From: Lepidodermella squamata
Lineage: Eukaryota; Gastrotricha
Assembly: GCA_047495785.1 (NCBI GenBank)
Contig: JBLDXI010000009.1
Location: 2,108,001 to 2,172,000, forward strand
Direction: 5' to 3'
Length of the DNA: 64,000 nt
Below are positions 21,915-33,167 of the stretch, in pieces. Made by a program: the position numbers and the translations under genes. Position 1 is the stretch's first letter. Each line of letters begins with the position of its first letter. Under the pieces are notes generated by a model. It searched no databases and was not told where the DNA came from. It worked only from the letters and a program-made list of their open reading frames with translations.

Positions 21915-24602
21915 CGCGACGATGGCAGCACAAGAGACGCGGACGACGATGAGAGCACGTTGTTGAAACCGAAATCGTATTCGTAAAAATTCAGTAGTGG
22001 CAGGCGAAAATTGCGAACGAGAAACACGACGGAGCTAATACGAGAAAAATCAGCTGCTGCGGCCACGTTGTAGGTCATGCGATTTCACTCGGTAGCAGCT
22101 ATTTTACGATTTTCATGACCCCGCCATCGTAGAAATCCTTGATCGACAAAAATATCTACTCAATTCCTAAAGCAAAAACAAGGGTAGTTGTTAGTAAAAT
22201 AGCCAGGGTCGCGAGATCGTGTTATTTTTAGCACAAGGGTACACGCTGAGCAATAAGGCTGGAGTTGTAGTAGTAAGAGTAGGAGTTGTGGTCGTAGTAG
22301 TAGTTGTAAAAAAAACGCGTGATAAATACCATGCATCATCGGAAATTATGCATTCAAAACCAAGCGAGACGTGAAGAGCACAAATCGAGTACGCTGCCGT
22401 GTGACATTTGACGTGTGGCAACCAGCGCGCTCAATTGATTTTGCATCGACTCCGCGTTACTATCTCCCCTATCTCTCGCTCGGTCTACGCAAACGGCCTT
22501 TTGGCGTATAAAATTGATGTTAATAAGCCCACCATTGCGCACCATCGACACACACACACACATGGCAAAAAATCATAACCGAAAAAACAGCGAAAGAAAA
22601 TAGTTTATGCCACCTACTCAAGCGGCAGATTTACGGGTGCTAGACGCGAGGTTATTATATCAATCAAAAATCGAGATTACTCGCTAAAACATACGAGCTC
22701 ATAATTGGAATCGCAATATTATATCCTTGAAATTCAAGATAAGGCAATCGAATTACTTGCACCAACGGGACCAATTTATTTTCGTAAAAAAGAGCAAGTG
22801 GTGAGAAACAAGCATAATAATGTATGCATACAGCAAAACTGGGTGCCGATCTCAAAAGAAATTCTGCTTTGGTAGAAAGAAAATGAAACAAGAAAACAAA
22901 GCACATTATTACAAGCTCAAGCCTGCCAAGTAGAATTTGTCGTGGACAGTGTCGCTTGGGGAGATGACAAAGCGGGAGAAAGAGAAACACAGGCTGCAGA
23001 CCAAAGCGCGGAGAACATAATTCTAATATATTATTAATAATGAAAAATCTTCGCATGCAGCGCTACTGGGTAATAAAAATAATAATAGCGGTATAAGACG
23101 TGATAACAACACAACGAAATATAAGAACGGAATGCGTAGCAATTTCCGAATAGTAGAAAAAATGTTATGCTAAATATTGAAGAAAGGTCCTAATCTCCGA
23201 GGCAGAGATGATTCAAAAGTGCTATATGTTTGACAGAATGCTAAAAGAATTAGAGTCGATTTTTATGAAATATTATTATATTATTATTTCGACTCGCAGC
23301 AATTTTTTATGATAACGTTTGGTTTTCGCAAATTGAAAAGCGCGTCTAGGCCATCGGCACACCACCAGTCGCGGCGGCCAAACCGCGTGCGAAGCATATA
23401 ATATGATAGGCGTTGATGCATATTAGATGAAATGATAGCGCGTGAGCGAAAAGTTGTTGACACATGCCGTACATTTTTTCTGGGGCCCATATACCATACG
23501 CACATGAATGTCGTATATATATTTGACCGACGTGGCGCATATCCTATCGCAGCACAATGCGAAAAAAACGCACCATATCAGATCTATATCGAAAACTAGT
23601 CACATGTTTCCTTTCTTTCACATGTAGACTTATTAATAATATAATGGTGAATCAATACAGGGAAGCGCAAGATGAGCTCACGATGACACATAATATTAAA
23701 AAAATACGCCAAGCCGCGCCTCGTCTCATCCCTATCGCGCCAACAATCGCTTTCGATCGTTGTGCTCCTCAGAAAAGAAGGAGAGAAGAGGGAGATAATT
23801 TACGAAAGAACTGAATACGACGATGTAGTATAGTTATAATTTTGTGCAAAAAATCCATAATTTCGTCGGTAGTACAAGCGAGAGATATGTTATGGTGCTG
23901 GCTATGCAAACATCAGAAAGCGCAAAATGCGTATAATGAATCGCTCATGAGCTCTTTTGAAATACTGTGTAGTAGTAGTAAATAGGCAGGGATAGAGCGC
24001 ATTTAATCGATCGGGAAGACATGACCAACGAAGGCAATGACGGAGAACGCGACGCACTCGTTGCCTCCTATTACAATCCGCCAATAATAATAACAAAAAT
24101 GTGCAGAAATCGTACAAGCACTATTATTACTGCAGGCGCAATATTTACAAATACGACCCTTATTAGAATATTTATAATATTATGCTACGATGAAGTCATC
24201 GGGCGCACTTCGAAAAATCTACGTGAGCTTCATCTCCCTCGCATGCACAGCGTAATCCCGCAAACCTATATATTAAAATAATGCATAGTCGCGATATCAC
24301 TTTCATCGGTCTGTATAATAGACCTGCGTGGGGGTGACGCACTAAATGAGCCAGCTTTAGGGCACGTTCAATTTCGATCATCTGTCATCGGGAAAATTAA
24401 TAGCTTTATTGCATATCAACTTGTCAGTTTGTGAGCAAGCAAAAAATCGCTTGCTCGCATCGTGATTTTTCAATTTTTCATGGTAAAAAAAGAGGACCAA
24501 CACTTGAAGGTTATTTCTATTATTGAAACGTATAAAATTGAGCGTGTTCTTTTCCAATCATAAGCGGCGACACTTTAGTAATGAAAGATTTTCTAGTATT
24601 TT
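21915..24602. other. Upstream flank of rabphilin; no gene seen
   Basis: Likely 5' UTR, promoter and regulatory sequence of rabphilin. It contains a CA microsatellite (about 22549-22562) and an irregular GTA/GTT-rich run (about 22257-22312). Open frames here are short, compositionally biased and unlike known proteins. No promoter element can be named with confidence. Confidence 0.5.
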
Positions 24603-25179
24603 TCACTCCACCACACTTCTAGTAGGTGCGGCGCCGGCGATTCCGTAGAGGCGATCAATTTTTTCGTAGAGTCCTGCGTGCTGCTTCGTAATATGCAATA
24701 ATTCGTCTGTGCTAACACGCCGCTTAGCCGGAGATGGTGACTTGAAGCTTGATTCTAGCAACAAATCAGATTTATACAACAAGTCATTTATGTGAAAAGC
24801 CGGGCCGTTTTTTCGTATATAATCTGAGAAAACTTGAGAACAAGTACCTGTCACTACCGCCAGAGAATCGATATACGGCGTCATCGTCATGCATTTGTAA
24901 AGATAAAAAGTAGGCACTAGCAAGACAAACGAACCCCCAATAAGAGGTAGTGCGATCGCCCAGTACCTGTACGAAATAGCGAGAAGTATTGATTTTTCAT
25001 ATTTCTAGACATAATTTTTCTCACTTTTGCGGCCAGTAAGTCAGCCCGATAGCAGCGAGCCACGAGTGCGGAACTACGGCCCACATTAAGTAAACAACGA
25101 GAAGGAAGTAGGCTATCAAATAAAACACGAAGCCGTAAATTGCCCGCTCTGGCGAAGGCGACGGGTTGTTCTCAGTCAT
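24603..25179 (-). CDS. PIGP: GPI-GlcNAc transferase subunit P
   Basis: Subunit of the GPI N-acetylglucosaminyltransferase complex in the ER membrane, which performs the first step of GPI anchor synthesis. Exons 25025..25179 and 24603..24966 give 172 residues. It starts [20 protein letters not shown] with the family's first membrane hairpin, then [19 protein letters not shown] across the joint (human has LTYYPQKYWA-type sequence), a second membrane segment ([13 protein letters not shown]), and the PIG-P motif ending in the LYKSD region. The ATG lies only 38 bases beyond the METTL6 stop; an AG acceptor (CTCTTATAG at 25193-25194) lies between them. Confidence 0.95.
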
Positions 25180-25217
25180 TGCAAAGAAAAATCTATAAGA
25201 GATATAACACCAAAATT

Positions 25218-26144
25218 TTAGCCTCGCTTTTTATACCGGCCTTGAATAAATTTCCGTTTGAAGGTTACTCCCTCTTTGCGATTTGTAACTTCCCGATAAA
25301 CGTAACAACATTCAACCAATTCGAAGCCGCACTGATCAACAAATAAGTGATTTGACTCGTCAATGGTAAAAAAATACGAAAGGGTATTATCTCGCCGAAG
25401 AAAACACTTCTCATTGCTACTCAACGGCCGTTTGCTGTCACCTGAACTCTCGAATCGAAGTTGGGCCTGATCACCCTCGGCGTAGTCGCGGAATAAAATC
25501 AACCCACCAGGCTTTAACACAGTTTTTAAATTACCCAAAACCTTCGACATATTGCCATTTTCAGGCGGAATGGCACTTAACACAAAAACCAAAGTTGCAA
25601 CATCGATCGAACCGGGTGGAATATTTTTATGAAGAATTTCATTTGGTGGCATCAGAAGATCACAGTGAAAGGCGGTACAACGTTTTTCGTCGAAATTGCT
25701 ATGGCTCTGAAATCGAAAACTTAGCTTAGGACAAAATTAGCTCCATCCACGCAATCAATTACCTTAAGAAGGCCAATGGCGTGCTCAGAAATGTCACATG
25801 CGTAAAGCTTTGACAAATTTGGATTCATTTCCATTAGTGGTATCACAAAATTCCCCACGCCACAACCGGCTTCGAAAACCGCAATGTCCTAAAGGTCAAA
25901 ATGTGTAGTCAATAGATAAAGAAAGTATGAAATAAAATACGTTGATTGTCTGAGTAAGCTCAGGGAACTCCTCCATCGTCCAGTGTCGGTCTTTGAAAAA
26001 TCTGTTTTCATTTCGTTTGTAGAACAGATTCCACCATTTTCCTTGAGATTCGAGAACGATAGCCCGCGCGTTGGGGCCAGTTTCAGCTGACTCATCCGAT
26101 ATTCCCAAATACTCGTTCAATGTAATTTTCCTGACTTGTGTCAT
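25218..26144 (-). CDS. METTL6: tRNA N3-methylcytidine methyltransferase, METTL6 type
   Basis: SAM-dependent methyltransferase; family member METTL6 makes m3C32 in tRNA-Ser. Exons 25941..26144, 25763..25888 and 25218..25706 give 272 residues (human 284). Motifs in order: [19 protein letters not shown], the SAM-binding [44 protein letters not shown], and NRKEGV...FIQGRYKK at the end. Length and the FFKDRHW neighbourhood favour METTL6 over METTL2/8. The ATG at 26144 follows a TTTCTTTTAG acceptor-like site, making it a probable 5' splice or trans-splice site. It is 225 bases from the ENPP stop. Confidence 0.93.
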
Positions 26145-26369
26145 TAGTAAATTACTAAAAGAAACATGCAATTTTTAGTCAAATTTAATTTTCCTTATAC
26201 GATATACATGAATATAATATGAGTGATCCCAATATATAAAGAAGGCGAGAAAGACGCGCTCGATGTTAAATTTGAACCGTTCGTTAAAATTGTTGACTTG
26301 GGCATGGTACAAAACTAAAACAAATAGCCGAAAAGCAGCAATCTATTGAGATAAAACAAATAGAAGCGA

Positions 26370-27998
26370 TCAAGCTTCTTCATCGGGTGCTGAAGATAAA
26401 AACGAGTAGTGCTGTTCTGCAGTATGTGAGCCACCTTAAAATGACAGAATGCATAGAGATTTAGAAGGTCTCAATTTTATCTCACCATTCGTAGTCGGAG
26501 TTCGATAAGACTTTCCACGAATGGCATGTAGAGGCATCAAACCATTCCGTTCCCCTCTGACAGTTAAAATTGTGTAACGACGATTGCAGAAAATCCGAAC
26601 CATATACATGACTGAGATGACCACAGCGCAAACCACAACCACAACAACTGAAATAATTTCGTTTAGTTGAAATAACGATAAAACAATAAAATTAAGCGAT
26701 AAGTTAAAACTTCAGTATTTCATCAACATAAGAAAAATGCATAACACATAATTACCGATTGCGATTGAGGATGAAGAAAATGCGCCATCATCAATGTTTC
26801 CGGAAAGACCAGCTTCGATGAGCTTTCTTGCGTAAATGTCGTAGTATCCAAGATTGAGCATGTCTTCGACTCGCTTGAGGCTTCCGTTGTTTGGCGGAAC
26901 AGTGACGCCAAGAATATAGGCCATAATAGCGTGAGCATCGACAGGCATTATCGTTTGCTTTCGAATCTCGTTCGACTTGAACTTTGGTCCACTTCCCAGA
27001 AAAATGCCATGCATACTGGGCAAAGCTGGATCGTAGCCATGCTGACCTTTAGCAGGATAAGGACCGGGGCCGAGATGTAAGGCATAGCCTTCATCTGCAA
27101 CTGCGATAATAGGCAAAATTCTCTCGCTTTTCACATAATGATATCGTTCAGGAAGATCCTCCTTCCGATACGCTTTCACGTGCGGTAAATTCTGCATTGT
27201 AGAAAGAACCGCATCTTCCTTGCCCGGCTTTGGCTTACATTGGCTGACTGCGGCGTTGTCGAGCAAGACCTCGCAATCATCCTTCACCGCGGAAATGTCG
27301 ATTACATTGTTGACTGATGCCATTCCATGATCGCTGAGGATCATAATATTGATGCGGGGCCATAAGCCAGTTACTTTCAATTTGCGAATCAAGTATCCAA
27401 TGCCGTCATCAATTTTTTGGAGCATCTGCATCACCTCAAGCGAAAATGGACCATTTTGATGACTCACTTCATCTGGCTCTGGATAGTAAATCATTGCAAA
27501 ATTGACATCTTTCGCCGCCATCCAGTCTACAACGGTGTCGGCTGATTTTTGAAAATCTTGTGCTTCGGTGTCGTTGTAGTGAATCATAAATTTTGACCCG
27601 TATGTCGCGTTGACGTCGGAAGCAATCGTTCCCGGCCACATATAGACACCTGACTTCCGAGGTTCTGCCGGCTTTCTTTCGTTTGAAATCCAAATAGGCT
27701 CACCAGAATATCGTGTTGTCAGCCAAGTATTCATAACGGAAGCATTTGCGTTTTGGAAAGTGAAGAACCCCAGCTGGGGATCATACATGTAATTATCCAC
27801 GATGCTGCTGGATTCCTCATATAACCCAGACACCATCGCCCAATGATTTGGAAATGTTTTAGATGTGAACTGAGGTTCAAGCGGCGCCAAGATGCCGCGC
27901 CGCTGCAGATAATCGAAATTCGGCAGGTGAATGGTACTCAAATTAAAATACTGAAACATGAAGGCGTCAAACGAAATAACCAGCAACAGCGGCAACAT
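26370..27998 (-). CDS. Ectonucleotide pyrophosphatase/phosphodiesterase (ENPP4/5-like), N-terminus unresolved
   Basis: Extracellular alkaline-phosphatase-superfamily phosphodiesterase. Main exon 26756..27998 (acceptor at 28009-28010 if the exon extends to 28008), TM exon 26486..26647, last exon 26370..26434. Metal and catalytic residues are visible: Asp in ISFDAF, nucleophile Thr in SKTFPNH, EPDEVSH, SDHGM and HGYDPALPSMHG. A C-terminal membrane segment (VVVVVCAVVISVMYMV) and a short tail make it a type I anchored form like ENPP4/5. No signal peptide precedes LLLVISFD in this model. A small phase-matched exon at 28102..28163 exists but encodes a hydrophilic peptide, so the true first exon remains unknown. 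The usual Gly after SFD is Ala here. Confidence 0.88.
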
Positions 27999-28008
27999 TC
28001 TTAAATTG

Positions 28009-29421
28009 CTGGTAAATTAGACGAACCTAAATCATTAGTAAGACTGAATAAAATAATCAAGTTTAAAAGAAGACAAGTATGTAGCCACAAGCCAATTAGA
28101 CCTGTTTGAATCAAAACGGATGTCAAGTAGATATCCCCGCGTCCCGCGTCGACCAGAAAGCATCCTACGCCTAGAGCAATCTCTAATATGACCTTTCTTG
28201 AACTAATGGTATGAATTACATTTTACGAGAAATGTTTCCTGCCCGAATTTAGGCAGAAATTTCCGCCATAGCTCTTTCTGCCTAAAATTCTTCTAGGCAG
28301 ACTGAAGTGCTCGGCACGATAGCGATTATCCAGGATTGTGTACTTCAAGTAATCACTTGAAAATGAAAAATGCTATTTAATATCTACCAAAAAAATCGAT
28401 GACCAGTGCAGGATAAGTATAGAGAATAGGGCTACCTGGTCAGTGGTCAAGTTGTTGGTCTCATTGACATTCAATTCTCTTTCTCTCAAATCTCATAGTT
28501 TGGGCCGGAGAGTGTTAGGCCTCGCCTTATTTTGTATAAAAAATATGATGAAACGATTGGTTTTTAATGCCCTCTAAGGTTGCCTGGGACTGCTACAACG
28601 GAGCGCGCTACCACTGAGCTTGAAGTACTTTAACCCTAAAAACATTAATATTTCGACTTTCAGAACAATCACACATGATAAAGAAGCCACAAATTTGAAT
28701 TTAAAAAGCTATTCGCTGCTGTAATCACGGTTTTAGCGCTGGTTTCCCATTTTAGGCATCTGGCCTCTGGCCTCCTTCTAGCCACCCCAGCCAGGTGAAC
28801 GGTGAAACTTTTTTCACTATGAACTTTTCCAGGATTCATTCAACTCGCAAAAAAGAAAAATTGCGCGGGCTTTCAAAATATTTCTCAAAATGAAAATGAC
28901 GAAAATGAAGATATACTTTTATTTCTTATATTTCGTATATTGCTTAATAAAAAACTTCACGACCAATTGACTTTCCCGAATCCGCGCAGTCTCGCCGCGT
29001 TAGCGCTCCTTTAGTTTCCAGCGGCAGATTTTCGCCTTGCTCGGCCTGAGTTGAAGTGTCGTCCCAGGTCGCAACTCGCAACCAAGGTGTCTACTACTTT
29101 CCAGCTATCGACGCTCAGATTCCGCATTTCCGCTATGAGCTAGTGGCATTTATGCTCCAATTTTGAACGCATTCATTTTCGATGACTAGACATAATTTTA
29201 GATTTTAGATCATGCTGAGTGAAGTTGATTATTTTAGCCGAGGAATAATCATGATATCACTGTGTTGGCCTTTTAGCAAGGTCCAAGGTCCTACTAATTG
29301 ATGTATTTTTTCCTTTACAGCTCTGTTCGATGTTTGCGATGTATATCATGTTACCTCTGCTTTATCTTCTTTCATGACATGTTTACTATTGTAGGATTTA
29401 ATTTAAATCCAGTTTCGCACA
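28009..29421. other. Intergenic between divergent ENPP and RPL6
   Basis: Divergent 5' flanks; promoters of both transcription units should lie here. A tRNA-like box A on the minus strand (28605-28620, AGCTCAGTGGTAGCGC) marks a tRNA or SINE remnant without a matching box B. Just before RPL6 there is a possible 5' UTR intron end (CCTTTACAG near 29319). Confidence 0.45.
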
Positions 29422-30454
29422 ATGCCTGCGACCAAGAAGCAACATCGTCCCAAGGCTCAGGGTAGCAAGAAAAACTATGCTATCGACAAGAGCGGTGTCA
29501 TCATGCGCTTCTCTCGGTAGGATTTTTGTTGATTGGCTTGATTGTAAATAACATATTTTATATTACAGTTCCATGCGTTACCGCATGAAGGCCTTGTGGA
29601 AGAAGAAGTATGGCCAAGCGAAAGTTGACATTAAGAAGTTGGTTCTTAAGAAAACCACCAAGCCCAAGGTCGAAACCACCAAGAAGGTGAAGGTCACTGG
29701 CGCTAAGAACGGCAATGAGCGCGTTGTTGCCATTCGTCGGGCTCCTCGGTCTTACTCTACCGAGACCAAGTCTAAGAAGCATTCCGATAAAAAGAAGGTC
29801 AAGAAGGGCAGGACCCCCACCCTTCGTAAATCCATCACCCCTGGTACCGTGCTCATTCTTCTGGCCGGTCGCCACAAGGGAAAGCGCGTTGTCTTCCTGA
29901 AGCAGTTGCCTTCTGGTCTCCTCCTCGTTACTGGTAAGCACGTTATGGATGATATTCTCCCGATACCTTAAGATGATTAAAACTATCCCACAGCGTTCTG
30001 TAACCTATGATGATAAATTTTGATATGATTAAGAAGTTTCGAATCTCTCTAATATCTTTATGTTGCATCCTACGGAATATTAATCTTGAAACATTTTCCA
30101 GGCCCGTACGCCCTGAACGGCTGCCCTCTCCGCCGTATCAACCAGGCTTACGTCATTGCCACGAAGACCAAGCTCGACGTCGCCTCTGTCAAGGTGCCAG
30201 AGACTTTGAACGATGCTTACTTCAACCGTCAAAAGCAAGATCGGAAAAACCGCAAAAAGGAGAGCGGCGAGATCTTCGCTAAGACCAAGGAGGAGTACAA
30301 GGTTTCGGAGCAGCGCAAGAAGGATCAGCAGACCGTCGATAAGCAACTCCTCGACGTGATCAAGAAGCACTCCGACAAAGTTGTGCTGAAGAGCTACCTT
30401 AAGGCCAGCTTCAGCCTGAAAAATAAGCAGTACCCGCACACGTTGGTTTTCTAA
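29422..30454 (+). CDS. RPL6: Large ribosomal subunit protein eL6
   Basis: Cytosolic 60S protein. Exons 29422..29516, 29569..29933 and 30102..30454 give 270 residues (human 288). The Lys-rich N-terminus precedes [12 protein letters not shown], and the family core is [58 protein letters not shown] and [12 protein letters not shown]. Codon use is biased towards AAG and CGT/CGC, as expected of a highly expressed gene. It is the first gene of the RPL6-SDR-INO80E row. The polyadenylation signal at 30514-30519 is followed 57 bases later by the acceptor of the next gene. Confidence 0.97.
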
Positions 30455-30513
30455 GCGAGTAATATTTTCTTCCAGTGGTGCGTTGAGAAGTAACGTGAGA
30501 TAACGGTGGCTTA

Positions 30514-30519
30514 AATAAA
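30514..30519 (+). terminator. Polyadenylation signal of RPL6
   Basis: AATAAA 60 bases after the RPL6 stop and 58 bases before the SDR start codon. Confidence 0.6.
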
Positions 30520-30559
30520 AGAAAGAAATCAATTACGTAAAAATATGATAAACAGCTAA

Positions 30560-30577
30560 TTCTTATTCAATTTCTAG
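30560..30577 (+). promoter_or_regulatory. Splice acceptor abutting the SDR start codon (candidate trans-splice site)
   Basis: A pyrimidine-rich tract ends in TTTCTAG immediately before ATG at 30578. No upstream coding exon belongs to the SDR gene, so the acceptor serves either a 5' UTR intron or a spliced leader. Confidence 0.5.
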
Positions 30578-31552
30578 ATGACTAATATATTAGCTTTTTT
30601 ATGGGAAGCCGTGATAATATTTAGTTACGCTGCTTACATTCTAGTTGAATGGGCGGTCAAGTCTGTTATTGGACTGTTTTCTTCGCGGAAGTCTTTGTCT
30701 TTGCACGGAAAGACTGTTGTGATTACGGGCGCCGCAGGTGGTCTGGGTCGATGCATTTCTCTGGCGCTTTACAAGGAAGGTTGTAACTTGGCACTCCTGG
30801 ACGTGAGCAAATCTGACGCTGACCGCGTCGTGCGAGAAGTTCGCGACTCTCAGACGAATGGATTCAAAGTCATCGGCTATTCATGCGATGTCACCAACGC
30901 TCATCAGGTTTCGCAAGTTTTCAGTGCGATTCGTCGCGATTTGGGGCAAATTCATGTCATGATCAACAATGCTGGAATCGTCAACGGAAAGAGTATTCTT
31001 GACGAAAGCTATCAGGAAATCCAGCGAACTATGAACGTAAATGCCATGTCTCATTTCCTGATTATCAAGGAGGTGCTTCCGAACATGATTTCCGACGGGC
31101 AAGGTCATATTGTTTCGGTCACCAGTGTTCTTGGCTTGATGGGATTCGCTCCAAATACCGCCGATTACGTTGCAAGTAAATACGCCGCGACTGGTTTGAT
31201 GGAAGCTCTGGATTACGAACTTCATTCCAAGGGCGTAGATACTATTTCACTTACCACCGTTTGCCCGTTTATGATTGCTACCCCTCTTTTTGCCGGTACG
31301 ATTCCGAGCCGATTCCCAAATTTCGAGCCCATTCTATCTCCCGAGTATGTTGCTGCGTCTATTGTTGATGGTATCAAAAAGCAGAAACGCATTGTCATAC
31401 TGCCTCCGAAGTTTATCGTTTATGTTTTGGCGAAAGCTTTATTGCCTCGTTCTGTTTGTTTCCGCTTACTCGATTTTATCGAAGCTAATCTTAGCATGGT
31501 GCACTTTCAAGGTCGTCAAAGCATTTCCAATGGACATTCAAACGGACATTAG
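30578..31552 (+). CDS. Membrane-anchored short-chain dehydrogenase/reductase (SDR16C-like)
   Basis: NAD(P)-dependent oxidoreductase of the SDR16C group (retinol dehydrogenase 10, HSD17B11/13, epidermal retinol dehydrogenase), which acts on retinoids or steroids at ER or lipid droplets; the substrate cannot be told here. A single exon gives 324 residues. The N-terminal hydrophobic anchor (about residues 5-34) is followed by the Rossmann motif VVITGAAGGLGR, NNAG, the catalytic Ser in SVTSVLG and YVASK (Tyr-X3-Lys). The C-terminus has a second hydrophobic stretch and ends in SNGHSNGH. It sits 123 bases after RPL6 and 127 before INO80E. Confidence 0.9.
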   Translation: MTNILAFLWEAVIIFSYAAYILVEWAVKSVIGLFSSRKSLSLHGKTVVITGAAGGLGRCISLALYKEGCNLALLDVSKSDADRVVREVRDSQTNGFKVIGYSCDVTNAHQVSQVFSAIRRDLGQIHVMINNAGIVNGKSILDESYQEIQRTMNVNAMSHFLIIKEVLPNMISDGQGHIVSVTSVLGLMGFAPNTADYVASKYAATGLMEALDYELHSKGVDTISLTTVCPFMIATPLFAGTIPSRFPNFEPILSPEYVAASIVDGIKKQKRIVILPPKFIVYVLAKALLPRSVCFRLLDFIEANLSMVHFQGRQSISNGHSNGH

Positions 31553-31679
31553 ATAACATTGTGATATTAGATCCTAACAGCGACAAACGCTACGAAAAAC
31601 TGCTAAATTATTTTATTGAGAAATTAGTTGCATGAAAACATTGCTTATTTTTCTATTTTATATAGATCTTTATGAAGTG

Positions 31680-33167
31680 ATGATTTCTGACAAGCAAGTT
31701 ACTTCAAAACAAAAATACAAAAATTTGAAAAGGAAGCTAAAACTTCTGCTCTACGTAAGTTTTGTTTAAATTGATTGAGTATGAATGTTACATTTTTGTT
31801 TTCTTATAGGAGCAAGAATGCTTTCTCGACGAACTAAGAAAATCAGAGCGAAAGATGATAAAAGTGCAACGAGATAAAAAGTACATTTTTCGAATATTAT
31901 TTGCGCCGTGTTTTATTCTGATTTCCACTCAGTTTTCTGCTCGACCGGTTATTGCAATATGAACGCGTTGAAGATTCGTCTGGAGATTCAGATTCTACCA
32001 TGTCCAGTAACGAATCCGATTCCGAATTGCCTTCATTATCGCAAAATTCACGAAATGCCTCGGCTAGTAAGCAAGAACGTGGTTCCCCAGCTGTCGCCTC
32101 AAGTTTTGCCGGTCATTTTCCATTTGGTTCTCAGCCTCCTTCGATGGACCTGTCACCTACCTCACTCCTATCCAGTTCCATGCCCAGCGGTTTGTTTGGC
32201 GCAATGCATCAGCAAGGACAATTCGCCCCCAATGCCTCGATGAATGGACCTGTCCCTGGTCAGCAAAGACTGGTAGCAGGTAGCCCAGCTGTTACCAGGG
32301 GAAGAGGTCGGCCGAGGGTGGTCGGGCAACCGGGTCAGCCGCGAGGAGCTGGTGGCACTAGGGGTCGAGGTCGTGGCAGCGCTGGTCCTGCAGCCTTATC
32401 CGCGTCTGCTTCAGGGCCGGCTAGTTCGAGTGGAGGAGTACCCGGTGGCGCGATGCAGCAACAAGGTACACCAAGCAGGGGTAACAGCTCGAACGGAAAT
32501 TACGGACCAGGCCAAATGTCTCAAATGCCTCTGGGCAGCCCGACTCAGTCGTCGAGTCAGGTGCTTGGAATGTCAGATCTCGGCTCGAACTCATTCGGAC
32601 AACTGTTCTCCCCGGATAACAGTGCTAACAATACCGGCTTCTTACAACCACAATCTCAGCAGCAATACACCCCTCAAATGGCTGGTGGTCAGTCGGGTCA
32701 AATGCCGGCGCCGCAGTCGGGTTCGATGACCCCGACCGGCCAGGGTATGATGCAGCAGTATGCAGCTGCCGGCCAGCAAACACCGCAACAACAACAGCAG
32801 AATGTTGTGATGATGGGCCCGCCCCAGTCGCAACAATCTCAACAGCAATTCATTCACTCATCGATGGGGCTTCCAAGTGATATTTTGCTAGGTAAATCAT
32901 GAATATTTAAGGTAGATTTCTTTATTTTGGAATTTTTCTCATTTCAGAGAGTGTCATGACTCAAGAAGATGTGGACCGTTGCCTCGAAAGCTCGACCGGA
33001 CCGGATCGTTTATTCCTCGATCGAATAGGTGACCTACCAGCCGATATTTTCGAAAACCCTGACGATGATGGTGTAGGTGGCATTGGCAATAGGTAAACCT
33101 ATTTCTAACGTGTTCGAATATGATCGACATTTTTTCATTAACCTTCAGCGTCAGCAGTGAAGCCTAG
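31680..33167 (+). CDS. INO80E: INO80 chromatin remodelling complex subunit E
   Basis: Metazoan-specific subunit of the INO80 nucleosome remodeller. Exons 31680..31754, 31810..31880, 31933..32891, 32948..33092 and 33149..33167 give 422 residues (human 244). The conserved N-terminal coiled coil reads KQKYKNLKRKLKLLLY, EQECFLDELRKSERK, RDKNFLLDRLLQYE, followed by an SSGDSDST cluster. The body is a long Ser/Gln/Gly/Pro-rich region with an Arg-Gly patch (TRGRGRPRVVG, GTRGRGRGS) resembling an AT-hook. The end is an acidic patch (IFENPDDDG), comparable to the acidic end of the human protein. The ATG follows a TATAG acceptor at 31664-31665. Confidence 0.92.
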
